From Citrus sinensis (Eukaryota; Streptophyta; Magnoliopsida; Sapindales; Rutaceae), in assembly GCF_022201045.2 (NCBI RefSeq), contig NC_068559.1, forward strand, positions 25,675,501-25,739,500: a DNA stretch of 64,000 nucleotides. The letters run 5' to 3'. The translations under genes and the position numbers were made by a program. Positions 24,323 to 37,437 of this stretch are shown in pieces. The notes beneath the pieces are model-generated. The model saw only the letters and a program-made list of their open reading frames with translations, did no database searches and was not told the origin of the DNA. How positions within the stretch are numbered: the stretch's first letter is position 1; every line of letters begins with the position of its first letter.

Positions 24323-25169
24323 TGCAGATAGGGTGGTTGTAGCCTCAATATTCAGACAGCATGCTGCATTTTGGCTGCATTATGCAACAATGATCAAAGT
24401 TTATTACTGCTTCTGGAAGTGTTCAGTGATCAAAATGATGGTTCTAACTGCTAAGTCATGACAATGACGTACCATGCATAGCAGCCATGGATGCATCGAT
24501 GAATTCTTCAGACAGGTTTGCGTTCAGATTGCCTCTTAGCATCCTGCCTTTGAATGCCAGCGAAATTCTGAAGTCAGCAATCTTACATTTCCATTTACTT
24601 GTATTTTAATAGTTAAAGCCTTGATATTCAACATCTTAGTTCAGGATTTGCATCTTTCCTGGCTGGTTCCAAGACACGGAAAAAAAGCGAAAACTTGTGC
24701 CGGACCTGCTAATATTTGATTTCAGCCTATCATCTGTCACCCCATAAAAATCAAATGTTTTTTTTGGCGTAGGACACTTTTCTAGGGGTAGTAGTAGAGT
24801 CTCGACGCTTTTGATCAAATCATAAATTTTGACGTGTTTGCGTTTTGCAAAACGTCGTCTTGCATTTCATCATGCAAATTAGAGCCTGCCCTACACTTTG
24901 TCATCCCGTTTTCCAGGATACAAGGTATAAACTGACATTAAAAATTCAAGGATGGTTTTGTCCCTAGGATTCCTAAAAGAGCAAAAAAGGTTCATCTGAA
25001 GGGGGAAGGATATGGTGTCCCATTTTTGGCTATTTACATTGCGACCCCTTTTATTTGCTTAAAACTGAGAAAATTAGGAATTTAAAATTTTAAGTCCTAT
25101 ATACTTCTATTATTTACAGTTGGATTTTAAACTATATAGTTGATTATTTGACGTTATTATTTGGTCAAA

Positions 25170-25347
25170 TATTAATGTTATTGGCAAATTAATTTTTTAT
25201 TACAAATTTAAATTAATTATTGTAGATTAATAGATTTTATGTAGTTCTAAAAAAATAGATTAATATTATCGGTAAATTAATGTATTTTTATTACATATTT
25301 AAATTTATTTATTATAGATTAATTAGATATTATGTTGTCTCTAAAAT
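25170..25347. repeat. Degenerate tandem duplication, about 88 bp x 2
   Basis: 25170-25253 and 25260-25347 share the order ATTAAT(G/A)TTAT, GG(C/T)AAATTAAT, TTTTTATTACA, ATTTAAATT, ATT(G/A)TAGATTAAT and an end TATG(T/A)(A/T)G. The copies are diverged, so the duplication is old. Confidence 0.55.
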
Positions 25348-26169
25348 CTAGATTTTGTATTAATTTTTTTTAACAGGTCACTAATTTTAATGGTCAAATT
25401 AAGTCAATTGACTAAAGCATAAAAATTTGAAACAATTCAAAATTGTGTCAAATTTAGAAATCTTTTTTTCAGCAAACAACGAGCACATCTATGATGAAAG
25501 CCAGATTAAATACATTCATTTTTCATTGAAACAATTTTCCAACGGCCAACTCATGTGTAGACAAAATGTACAAATGTACAGTGCACAAGTGCACAGTAGT
25601 TGGACCCTGTATGAAGCCAACATTTTTAAGAACTTTATTTTAATGTTCAGAAAGAATCCAATGGTGTGATTATCATCGGTCGATGATTGTCTCATTCGAT
25701 GAGAATGGGTGGGTAAGGTAGTTTGCATGTCAACGCTTCCAATGATCCGAAACTAATAAAATCAGTTACCTCATCTGGCGATAAAGTAGATTCGACAGCA
25801 CACTTATGATGGAATGAACGTATTGTATCACAAGTTCCGTTGGCTTAAGCGTCGTCACTAAAGATAGAAATGAGATCTTATAGGCGTATGTGCTTCGTAT
25901 CAAAAAGGGTCTCATGAGTTATTATGTGACACGATATATTATGCCCGGCCATTTATATATCTCATGGTTAATTATTTATTTATGAGATGGTGAGCATAAG
26001 TGTATGCCTCATGCTTTTAAATTAACGGACTAGGTGAATTCGCTTTTTTTTTTTTTAAGATTTTACTGCAGAATTTTGAATTGCCACGTTATTGCTAATC
26101 AAATTCAATAGGTGGTGATATTTAATAATAATTATTAGTTTTCATAATTTAACCGAAGATTCCTTCATT

Positions 26170-26330
26170 TTAAGCCACTTGGAGGGCAGTAGTTCGAACC
26201 TCCACAAATGTATTGTGGGGGTATTTTCTTACTCAATTAAAAATTGAGTGAAGGTAATTTTATTCCTTACCTAAGAGTGAGGAGTAGGCATCCCTCGAAT
26301 ATTTGTGATGGTTAAAATTTGGACAGAGCT
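26170..26330 (+). repeat. Possible SINE fragment
   Basis: AGTAGTTCGAACCTCC around 26188-26203 fits a Pol III B box (GGTTCGAnnCC). It is followed by non-coding sequence with no clear A tail or target duplication, and no convincing A box is seen. Weak call. Confidence 0.25.
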
Positions 26331-27555
26331 TCATTAGTATTGATGTAAGTTGGTCCCAGTAATAGTCTGATTTATAAATATTAGTTATAGTCTCATGTAA
26401 TATGAGTTGTAGTTTGAGCAATAATCTCATGTAATAAAAAAAAAAAATTGAATAGGTGGTGAAACAAATAATCGGTGCCAATTTCCCTGGTAATATTAAC
26501 AAATTCAAAAATAGAAAAAAATAAAAGAAAGGAAGAGAAAAGAAAAGAAAAGAAAAGAAGGTGGTGTGGGGCAAGAGGATGAGCCTGTCGCGGAGACAAA
26601 TGTCAAATCATAGCGTCGAAACGATGTCGTTGTGGGAAAAATGTTCTGGTTTACGGATTCCGGTTTCTGGATTGTTGTCCCAGTTTTTTTTTTTTTTTTT
26701 TGTTTGACTTGACCATCAAGAATTAGAAGCTCACCCAGAGGCCAGAGGCCAGGACAGAGTAGAAATTATAAAAATATAGAAGTTGAATACTTATCTGTGA
26801 AAGAACAAGGGAAGCCACGAGAGAAAATTAATAAAGACATAATTTTCCGAGTCAACAAACAACAACAAGCCAGAGCATAACAAAGTTGAATTCTTTTTCT
26901 TTGCAAGTAGTATCTTTACAATTCAACATTGGTATTATAATAGTTAATTAATTAATTATTGAATATTACTACTTACTATTATTGTTTTGGACCCTCCATA
27001 TTTGCTTGCATGTGCCTTTTTATTTTTATGTGCACGAGTATTCCAATTTTGATTTTTATTATATTTGATTATTCCTAAAAGCATGTCCTGATTGTTAAAA
27101 TTCATTAATGTGGTGAATGTACTTGAATTTCCTCGTCTTTTTCTTTTCCAAATAGAAGAACAGAGAAGAAAAAGGGGGTCTTGCATTTAACACAAAAAAG
27201 TTCCTGTTGATCTTATGCTCTTATAGGGACTTTACTCATCTGGGTTTTTGGATTTTAGTCAAAAGGTTGAAAATTCTTCTACTGGGTTTTGGTTAGCGGA
27301 GATGGGTAGTGCGGACAAGCTGTGTTAAGTTCTGGTTTGGTTTGTTGTGAGAGGAGAAAGCTGAGAATTTGATTAACTGGGCCCCCTCCTTGGATACAAA
27401 ATTTTGTTTTCCAATTCTGGGGATTTTGTGTAGATGGCTTTAAGGGTTGGATGTGATGGATGTTGATTAGCATTTGGATGGGATTTAGGGGAAAGTGTGA
27501 GAACTACTAGTGTTGTGGATTTTAAGAGTGTGGTAATTGTGCGTGTATGTGAATT

Positions 27556-30500
27556 ATGATCAAGCAAATACTAAAGAAGCTTCCTCGAAAGTCGTCTAAG
27601 ACAGGTGATAATCGTGAACATGGCAGAAATTCTGTTACCCATTCAATTGCTTCCACCGGTTCAAGAAGCAGTGATTTGGGGAAAAGTAAATCTGGGAATT
27701 TGAACACTGTGTCTCCTCAGATGAATGATTCTGCTTCAGATGCAGTGCAGGATGGTAACAAGATTCAGCTAGGGATGAATTCGAAGCTGAATGGTAATTT
27801 GGTGCTTTCTTCTTATGACACATTGCCTGCATTGAAGGATGTTCCAAGTGCAGAGAAGCAGAACTTGTTTATCAAAAAGCTTAATTTGTGTTGTGTTGTT
27901 TTTGACTTCACCGATCCAACAAAGAACCTTAAAGAAAAAGAGATCAAGCGTCAGATGTTGTTGGAGTTGGTGGATTATGTGACTTCTGCAAATGGCAAGT
28001 TTAATGAAACTGTTATGCAGGAAGCCGTGAAAATGGTATCTGCAAATTTGTTTAGGACTCTTATTCCTCAACCACGAGAGAACAAGATTGTAGATGGTGT
28101 TGATTTAGAAGAAGAGGAACCCGCAATGGATCCTGCTTGGCCTCACTTGCAACTTGTGTATGAATTCTTGCTGAGGTTTGTTGCATCACCTGAGACGGAT
28201 GCAAAATTGGCCAAAAGGTACATAGATCAATCCTTTATTCTTAAGCTGCTGGATTTGTTCGATTCTGAAGATCCTAGAGAGAGGGAATACTTGAAAACAA
28301 TTCTCCACCGCATCTATGGCAAATTTATGGTACATCGTCCATTCATAAGGAAAGCTATAAACAACATCTTTTATCGGTTTATTTTTGAGACCGAGAGGCA
28401 TAATGGGATTGCTGAATTTTTGGAAATTCTAGGCAGCATTATTAATGGGTTTGCTCTACCACTTAAAGAAGAGCATAAAGTGTTCCTTGTACGGGTTCTC
28501 ATTCCTTTGCACAAACCAAAATCCTTAGCAATGTACCATCAGCAATTATCTTATTGCATTACACAGTTTGTGGAGAAAGACTGCAAGCTTGCAGATGCTG
28601 TCATCAGGGGTTTATTAAAGTACTGGCCAGTGACAAACAGCTCCAAGGAAGTCATGTTCCTGAATGAATTGGAGGAAGTTTTAGAAGCAACTCAATTACC
28701 AGAGTTTCAACGCTGCATGGTGCCCTTGTTTCAGCAAATTGCCCGTTGTTTGAACAGTTTACACTTTCAGGTAATGAGTTGAATTGTGGTCTGCTTTGCT
28801 TTTATATGCTTGATTTTATTGTGTTTTAGCTTTAGCTTCTCCTTTTACAGATATCACATGCATGACATTTACAGAATCTTAGTTGATTTTATTGAAGTTC
28901 GTTTTAGGTGGGGAGAGATCTCTGCAATATTATTTTCTCTTATCAACATGGGCAGTTGAATTTTATAAACTATACTGAATTGTTTACTGAGCATTGACCA
29001 TGAACATTGGTGGTTTTGTTTTCTCATCTTTTTTAGTACATTTGCTTTGGAGTGATGGCAACTATACTTAAAAAAGGTTGGTCTAAATAAATAAAATGAA
29101 TAGTAAATGGATAATTTCATATGCTTTAAACATAATGAGGTGCAAAATGTAGGAGGTCTCTTGTTGTGTATGACTGCCAGAGAGATTGGCCAATGCTGGC
29201 ACTGGCAGCCTCTGGTTGGGTATCATGAGTGTGCTCAAATTCATGGGCTTTACAGAATAAAAGAAAAGTAACAGGGCTTTTCTTTCAGAGTAGGAAGAAG
29301 AAGAAGATGAAAATTATATAAATAACAAATAAGATGGTAACAATTGTGGTTTGGAATTGCTGCCTATACTCCATGGTTTTTGAAAGAGCAGTGTTTAAAG
29401 TAAATGAGCCTTTACTTATACTGGAAATGCTGAGTGGCCCTAGGAAAATGAAGCATTTCGAAGCCTCGTACACATTCAAGACCCCTACATACTGGCTGGC
29501 CTCTCAGCGAGTGGTGGGTTTTTTAACTTTGTGTCTTTAATTGTTTTTAATCATCTGTAAGAATAACTCATTAAACTAATTTTAGATTGTAATCCAAAGA
29601 TAGGAACAATGTTTTTCTATTAAAGACAAAAAAAGTTGGCTTTTGTGATTTAATATAAAGTTTTCTAATTTTTAGGGTCTTTATCCCTCAAATTAGTGAA
29701 AGCTCTATGCATATATCATTCTGTTCAACAGTTTTACCCTTCCAATATTTTTTTTTTCTTTCAAGGAATTCATTCTTGAAGCTAAATTCATGGAAAATTT
29801 TAATTGATACTAAATAACTTTTTCATTGTACTTATTATCCAGTTGATTAAACTAGGAAGTTACTTATGTCCAGCCTTCTAAAATTAGTTGTATAGCCATG
29901 GAACTGGCTAAAGTAATTGTTAAGAGATAAGTGTGCATTATTTACAGGACTATCTAAGAGAACAATATATATAGGCCAATGAGATTTCTTTTTGGGATTT
30001 TTTTACAATGATTTTGCCAGTCCGATGGTGATTTGCCTTTGCTTTTCAAGCTGGGTCAAAATCAGTGAAAAAACTTGATTAATTTTTTAGAGAAAGAACC
30101 AGCTACTTATGCACTTGTCAGTTGTTCTGTCTGAAGTTTAGCATATATTGTCCCCAGGGGCATGGCTGAACTTTCAGCCTCTTTGTTTGGCTAGTTACGC
30201 GAGTTCGACTCTTCGTGGAGGTAGGTGGTTAAAAATTATATTTGGGCTCTGCCCACCTGCCTACTGCTTTAAAAATAAATATAAATAAATAAAATTTAAA
30301 ACCCTGATTTTCTGCTTGAATATTATCTATGGAGATTAGTAATGCTCCTTCTTATATGGTTTATTTATATCTTAATGTATAGTGGTATTGCTTTGATAAG
30401 CTGAGCGATCCAAGTAATCACTGTCTCTGATCTCTGAATCTCACTTTATGCAATTGATACTTGATTTCCCAGGTAGCAGAGAGAGCTTTGTTTTTGTGGA

Positions 30501-30832
30501 ACAACGATCACATTGAGAATTTAATTATACAAAATCGTAAAGTTATACTGCCCATTATCTTTCCTGCCCTGGAGAAAAATGCCAGAAATCATTGGAATCA
30601 GGCTGTCCACAGTTTGACTTTGAATGTTCGCAAGATTTTCTTTGATCTAGATCCTGAGCTGTTTAAGGAATGCTTGGCTAAGTTCAGGGAATATGAATCA
30701 AAGGAAGGTGAGATTGAAGCAAGACGTGAAGCCACATGGAAACGTTTAGAAGAACTTGCTGAAGGGAACGTTCCAATTAACAAGTTAGTACCTGTCCCCC
30801 AAAAAGTACAGCCTTCCCCCTCTTCAGGTTAG
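27556..30832 (+). CDS. PP2A regulatory subunit B' (B56), copy 1
   Basis: Regulatory subunit that directs protein phosphatase 2A to substrates as part of the A/B'/C trimer. Two exons, 27556-28770 and 30473-30832, joined in phase 0 (HFQ/VAER), 524 aa, the usual length. Residues 1-90 are a variable Ser-rich head beginning [12 protein letters not shown]. The B56 core follows, with family blocks [97 protein letters not shown] and [10 protein letters not shown]. It falls in the B' eta/theta/gamma/zeta subgroup rather than alpha/beta (MIKQI start, [11 protein letters not shown]). Its tail ([14 protein letters not shown]) differs from copy 2. The stop codon runs straight into an AG microsatellite. 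Confidence 0.95.
28771..30472 (+). other. Intron of PP2A B' copy 1 (1.7 kb)
   Basis: GT-AG intron at the same codon as in copy 2. Carries a SINE-like stretch at 30155-30295; otherwise AT-rich with no coding signal. Confidence 0.9.
30155..30295 (+). repeat. tRNA-type SINE-like element in the PP2A intron
   Basis: GGGGCATGGCTGAACTTTCAG followed after about 30 bases by GCGAGTTCGACTCTTCG resembles the A box-B box order of tRNA-derived SINEs. The body then runs through GGGCTCTGCCCACCTGCCTAC to an AAATAAAT-rich tail. I could not find a target duplication, so the ends are uncertain. Confidence 0.45.
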
Positions 30833-31102
30833 AGAGAGAGAGAGAGAGATAAATATTTGCTGCTAGTACCAATGACTGTCAATTTTTTTCTATTTAGATG
30901 GTGTTATCATTCAGGTGGTATGTTCATGCATTGTTAATTTCGTACATACCATAAAAGAAATTCATGATGGAGGGATAAGCCCATAAACATTTGGTGAGGT
31001 TGATCCTTTTATTCCATAAGCTTTTTACCTTGCACAGTTATTTAAACCAATGACTATACAAATATGCAATAGTAGACCAAGAAGAAACAAAAGGTAAAGT
31101 TT

Positions 31103-31128
<26 letters not shown>
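30831..31128. repeat. Two GA microsatellites after PP2A B' copy 1
   Basis: An (AG) run at 30831-30849 begins inside the stop codon, and (GA)13 lies at 31103-31128, both in the presumed 3' UTR or just past it. Confidence 0.85.
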
Positions 31129-31133
<5 letters not shown>

Positions 31134-34100
31134 AATGCTTAGAGACGTTGTGTTCATTTGTTCGTATTTACTTTTCCTGCCCCTTCTGTCCCACTTTTGT
31201 TCTAATGAATTTGCGTAGAGGATAGAAATCAAATGTGAAGAAAATTTCTAGCATTTTGTTGCCTTCCATGCTCTTGATCATAAGGGCATGATAATGTTGT
31301 GCCACCTTGGTAGGGGAGTACATAATAGGATGGTTAGTAGGATGCATTATAGCAGCTGTAGAAGCTTAACCCATTAGTATCAATTTTGCAAAATGTTTAA
31401 TGAGCTAGACCTGATGTGCCAGAAACTGTCATGGTTTTGATATTTTGATGAACTTTTTCTGCCTCATGATTTTGTGTATATGAGGCGAAATTATGTTGAA
31501 GTCATGCCACCAGTGCATTTTATTTCCAGCATCTAATGTGTAAGCTCTATCAGTTACGGAAACACTGCTGATGATTTGCTTGTTATAAGCGTGCGAAACT
31601 GTCTAATTCATCTTCTTGATGAATTTGGTGCCATTGAAAATGGTCATGGCAGCTCAGAAGAGGTAGTTAGTTTTGCATTCATGCATGTAGATGTAGTGCG
31701 AATGCTTAGCTAACTGATGATCTTAAGCCCCACTCCTCCACTCAAGATTAATGATCATTAACAATCATGAAATGCCCATCTCTACAATGATGTTCTTCCA
31801 CTAAGACAATTTCTCCATCAGTGATCATTTATCAATGTTTCTTAAAATAAGAGGTGCAAGAGCGGCTGACGCTTTAAAGGTGTTGATTTGATTCCTTGGC
31901 TTCGACTTTACACTAACAATAATGAATCACCCCCACTACGTTAGACAAATTTAACTTGACAAAAAGACGGACAGAATTCGTAAGACAAATCATATATCTA
32001 ATCTGCAACTTTATTATGCAAATCACTGATTGTATTTGGTTGAGTCATAGGATATATCTGTTTGTCTCATTCTTTATTGAAATTAAAAATTAAAAATTAA
32101 AAATTAATCTTCTGGTAGATATTGAGAAGTATGTCCGGATTGTTGTGCCAGTAGACTTCTGCACCGCAAAATTTTAAAAATAATTATTAAAAAGAAAAAA
32201 AGAAGACTTTGGATGGAAAAGAAAAGTTATCAACTCTATACCCTTTTTGCAAGGGTCGTTGCCATTGCGTGGTCACAACTGCAGTTAGTTATATTTTGGG
32301 GCATGCAATTACTATGAAAAATGGTTCAAAACTATATGGGACCTTACCTTAACCTTTGGTTTTGAAATGTAATTATACCATCATCTAAATTCGCCATTTT
32401 TTCCCCTCAATCTAAAGCACTTGCGTAATATATCACACTTGCTATAATTTCAAAGTTTGGTCAAATTCTACGCCAACGGTTTCTACTATCTTAAATCCCA
32501 TAATCCCCATAGGACAATGAAAATAATAATTCAAATGGGTATATAAGGTGATGGATTGATTGATTTTTTGTTTTTTGTTTTGGATTAAATGATGGACACA
32601 TTTTTTTTCGCAAAAGGGTTTTCAAAGGTGATTTCCACTTATGGGTTCGCGTAGTTGGTATCAAAGCATTCACCATATGAAACATAGGATGCGATGCACC
32701 ATACTTCAAAGTTATGTGATACAGTGATAGTGTATAGGTAGGTGCGAGTTTATTATGATATTGTTGCATTTTGAGGAGGGCTAGTTCTCATGCGGATGAC
32801 GACATTTGCAGAATGCTGTAAGTTGCCATGATCCTACATCTCATGCATGTTATGTGTACCGAAAAATAATAATCTAAATAAGAAAGAATACGGACAGGAT
32901 TTGTGAGACTAAAAGAAAAAGAAATGATAAAAATATTTCCAAAGAGTTCATCATTTTTTGTTTTTAGTTATTGGGTAGGTGCTTGTTCGTTCACGTTCTG
33001 ATTTTCCCAAATCCCAAATGTGGTACAGTTGTTAAGGCTGATGACGTTGTTGGATAATGCAATCAAGCATATAACAAAATCATTAAAAAAATCTAATTAC
33101 CTCTTTAAATTAAACTCAGTTTAGTTTGAGGTTGTTGATTGTTTTACTTTTTAACTTTAACCCAGACGATAATATTCTTAGTTACAGTTGTTTTTACAAA
33201 ATACAAAGATTCTCTCTTTGTCAACTCTTGTTATCTTGTTAGGTTTAGACTTAGATGATATGTTCCATTTACGGACAGTGTGATTAGTGAATACAACGGG
33301 CAGCTGCTTAATTTGGCTTTGGTGGGTTTATTATTCTTCTCTCTCTCTCTCTTTTTTCCGTCCAAAGTGATTGCATTAAAGAAAAAGAAATAACTAAAGA
33401 AAATCGAAAGCCTTGGCTTGGCCTTTCACAAGTTCCGAGCTTTTAGTGCCTGTGACTGTAAGTAACCACCAATCACTTTACTCTCTTCCCATTTCATCTG
33501 AGTTTTGCTTCTCACTGCATCTTCTGTTGCTTTTCCCTCGTGCTATCACTCGGTAAATTTTTCACTGTTCGAGCTCTCTATTTTTGAATTTTTTGTAATG
33601 TTATTTTTGGTGTTTTTGGTTGAACCCGGATACTAGCATCGGGTAGCTGCTAATTGAGAAGAAAGCAGGAGGGGGAATCTTTGGAAATGGAATGAGAAGA
33701 GGCTTGAAAATAGGAGCTTCTGGTGGGTTTATTTTTAGTGTATATAGGAGCTTATGGTTAATTTGTTATTTGTTCATTTCTGCACGAGGGTTCTTGAATT
33801 TTAAGTCAAAGGGTGTCATTTATTGTTCTTGAATTTCGTACACTTGAAGAAAGTTTTCTGATTTATTAGAGGGTGATGTGTCAAAGTAAGAGATAGTGCT
33901 CTGATGATTTCATTGATGCTACCGCCTGCTGGGGTTTCTGAAATCGTCATCTGGGGGAGGGTTTCTTTATCTTGTAATTTGGTTCATCTTGTTGGGTCTG
34001 TTGATTCTGTGCCTTGAAATGGATTTTATGCATCTGGGTTTTCGTCTTTAATTTGTGATGTGGAGGTTCTTGTCTTTCTGATGGGGTGGCTTCTGCTTTG

Positions 34101-34163
34101 AATCAGCATCTGGTTTGGGCTACTAAAGGACTTCTGCTGTTCACCGTCTACAAAAATTGAGCT
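31129..34163. other. Intergenic region and long leader between the two PP2A B' genes
   Basis: About 3 kb without recognised genes. 32080-32107 is an AAAATT repeat; 33342-33352 is a short CT run. From about 33450 the sequence looks like a 5' leader, probably with an intron, of PP2A B' copy 2. Confidence 0.45.
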
Positions 34164-37100
34164 ATGATCAAGCAGATACTTGGCAGGCTTCCACGGAAGC
34201 CATCCAAGTCATCTGAGAATCGCGAATTTGGGGGTTCATCTACCCCTTCTTCAAATGCTACCAGCGGTTCAAGCAGCTATGATCTTGTGAGTAATAGGCC
34301 AATGAATACGGACCATATGCCTCTTCCAGGCTTCGATTCTGCTTCAAATTTAGGAGATGGTCAAGGAAGTAAATTTCCTCAAGTTGGAAAACCAAGACTG
34401 AATGGCAACTCGGTAGTTGCTCCCTATGAAGCATTGCCTGGATTTAGGGATGTTGCAAGCTTTGAAAAGCAAAACTTGCTTATTAGAAAGCTGAATCTAT
34501 GCTGTGTTTTGTTTGACTTCACAGATCCTACTAAGAACTTGAAAGAGAAGGACGTCAAGCGGCAGACATTGCTTGAGCTTGTGGATTTTATTACTTCTGC
34601 AAATGGGAAATTCACAGAGACAGTCATGCAAGAAGTTATAAAGATGGTATCTGTGAATTTATTTAGGTCACTTTCACCACAACCCCGTGAAAACAAGACT
34701 TTAGAAGCGTTTGATCTGGAAGAAGAAGAGCCTTTGATGGACCCTGCATGGCCTCATTTGCAAATTGTGTATGAATTCTTTCTGAGATTTGTTGCATCCC
34801 CTGAGACAGATGCAAAGTTGGCTAAGCGGTACATTGATCACTCGTTTGTTCTCAAGTTGTTGGATCTCTTTGATTCTGAGGATCCCAGGGAAAGGGAGTA
34901 TCTCAAAACAATTCTACATCGTATATATGGGAAGTTTATGGTGCACCGCCCATTTATTAGGAAAGCTATCAACAATATCTTCTTCCGTTTTATATTTGAA
35001 ACAGAGAAGCATAATGGGATTGCCGAGCTTTTAGAGGTTTTGGGCAGTATAATCAATGGTTTTGCTTTGCCACTTAAAGAAGAACACAAATTGTTCCTTA
35101 TAAGGGCTCTAATTCCACTACACAAACCAAAGTGCCTTGCAATGTACCATCAACCATTGTCATACTGTATTACACAGTTTGTCGAGAAAGACTGCAAACT
35201 TGCAGACACTGTTATAAAGGGTTTGTTGAAGTATTGGCCAATAACTAATAGTTCAAAAGAGGTTATGTTCCTAAGCGAACTAGAGGAAGTTTTAGAAGCA
35301 ACTCAACCACCAGAATTTCAAAAATGCATGGTACCCCTGTTCCGTCAAATTGCTAGTTGTTTGAGCAGTTCACACTTTCAGGTAATAAGACTTCAAACTT
35401 TGATCTTCATGCAGCTCAAGGTTTTTATGTTCTGAAAGAATTTCACTTCCTATCTTGAACCATGCTATTAAATGTTTTGTTTTCTTCCGCTTGCTTGTTC
35501 GTGGCTCTTTTCCGTGGTATTTTCACTTTTGACTATTCAAACATTTGAGTAGTAATTGGCATTCAGACGTAGGAAGAAGTGCTTACAATGTAAGCTTTCT
35601 GAGCAAACTTGAAAATTCCTTTTTTTTTAAAAAATTATTATTATTATTGTTATTATTATTTTGTTTTTAGATTTTTCCTTTTGTCAACTTTGCTGAATGT
35701 AATTGTTGTCAATGTCTGTCACTTGCCACTGTTGTGAGCTCGCAACCACATGTAATTATGTGATTATGTCAAAATCATCCTTTGGATTTGACTTTGGCTT
35801 ATCTGCTCTGCTTTGGATGCTGTGATTGATGTATTAAGCTTTGTTGTACTTACTTCCCGATCTTTTGGAACCTATTCACTCTAGAGCGCTTGCATATTAA
35901 TTAGTAAGCAGGAAAACTTTTATTTTGGTCAAAATGAAAAATCAAATATGTTAGCGTAGCATAATACACAAGTTTACTGTATCATATTTTTGTTGAAGTT
36001 GAATGTTTCTGATGGCTACTGGCCAGGATGGATGAATGGATATCATGTACTTTAATGCTAATGATTAGCTGGTTGTGGTAGTCGGCAATGTGAAATAGTT
36101 AAGAGAATATAGTTTGAGCTCATTGATGAGTGAAATAGGACTAGTTCGATGTGGATAAACAATCTAATTATCCAGCTTAATCTGGCTCAGACATTGAAAA
36201 TAGGTAGGTAATATTCCAGGAATTGGTTTGCTACTGGATATTGGAGGGTCTTTGTGATTCTGCATCCTCGTTGAGATCTGGAATTTCATCTGCTGTTTTT
36301 TAATATTATTAAAAACTTGTCATCCACAAATCCCGAAACAGATTTGTTATATTTAGTTATTTTCTAGATAGTTGACCACTGGAATTATGTTACCATCAAT
36401 GGCACTCTTGGCTTATGTGATTTGTGCTCATTTTTGTCATAGTTGTCAAATTTAAATGTAAGAAATTGCATTTTTGCTGGTGGTGACTATTCTTCACCAA
36501 TTTTAGTCTGTGTGTGGTGACAAATTCAGTAAGATGAGAACGGGGGTGAAAAGCGAAATTGGGTAAGGAAAAAGCATGTGGAGGCCAATATTTCAACAAA
36601 TTTCTTCAGAAAGTTATCCTGGTAGATTATATATTTTGTTGCTACTGGGTTTTTAAGTTAATGGATTGGAATTCCACCATTTTAGGAGGAGGTGCGCTTG
36701 TGATGCCAGGTTCCTTTTAATGCAGTAATGGTTTGAATTATTCTTTCTTTCAAAAGTAGTGTGCTCAAGTCTCACAGTAATTTTTCGTTTTTACTGGTGG
36801 TGAGATGACAGAAGTTAACCGGGTTAATTAGAGCTTGGCTAGTTCTTAGGTTAGATAAAAGATATGGGCTTCCCCATGGTAAGTTCTTGGTTAGTACTTA
36901 ATAACTGGCAAAATCTGTTCCAGTCATTTCAAGTTTGAGTCAGTCAACTGTCAAAAAGTCTCCAATGCCGTTTCCCATATGGGCAGATGTATTTTTATTT
37001 AATTCAAGTTCCCTGAATGAGTTTCCCATTTTAGAGTCTATGCGGAATATTCTCTTTCTGTTTGCTGGTATAAAAATCCTTGTCTGTTTATAAATTAAAT

Positions 37101-37437
37101 TTTGGCCACTTTATGATTGCTTTTACAGGTGGCCGAGAGGGCTTTGTATCTGTGGAACAATGATCACATTGAGAATTTAATCAGACAAAACAGGAAAGTT
37201 ATTCTGCCCATTATCTTTCCTGCCTTGGAAAAAAATGGTTGTAACCACTGGAATCAGGTGGTCCAGAACTTGACAGTTAACGTCCGCAAGATATTCTCTG
37301 AAATTGATCCTGAGCTATTTGATGAGTGTTTGCAAAAATTCAAAGAGAGTGAAGCAAAAGTGGAGGAGATCAGAACCCAATGTGATGCCTCATGGAAGCG
37401 CTTGGAAGAGATTGCTGCTGCAAATTCTACCAAGTAG
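34164..37437 (+). CDS. PP2A regulatory subunit B' (B56), copy 2
   Basis: Tandem paralogue of the gene 3.3 kb upstream, same strand. Exons 34164-35381 and 37129-37437, phase 0 junction at HFQ/VAER exactly as in copy 1; 508 aa. Begins [17 protein letters not shown]. The head (residues 1-95) is diverged, while the B56 core keeps [65 protein letters not shown] and LYLWNNDHI. The C-terminus is shorter, ending AAANSTK. With the same intron and similar intron size (1.75 against 1.70 kb), a tandem gene duplication is the simple reading. Both copies look functional. Specific partners cannot be told from sequence. Confidence 0.95.
35382..37128 (+). other. Intron of PP2A B' copy 2 (1.75 kb)
   Basis: GT-AG intron. 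Has a short ATT repeat near 35635-35660 and no recognisable element or coding region. Confidence 0.9.

Larger units (their letters stand above)
24323..27555. other. Intergenic region between TOP and the first PP2A B' gene
   Basis: Starts with the TOP trailer. 25080-25400 is AT-rich with a degenerate tandem duplication; 26160-26330 looks like part of a SINE; 26520-26560 is an AAAAG-type repeat; 26680-26700 a poly-T. About 26900-27555 is the probable promoter and leader of the PP2A gene. No gene recognised. Confidence 0.5.
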
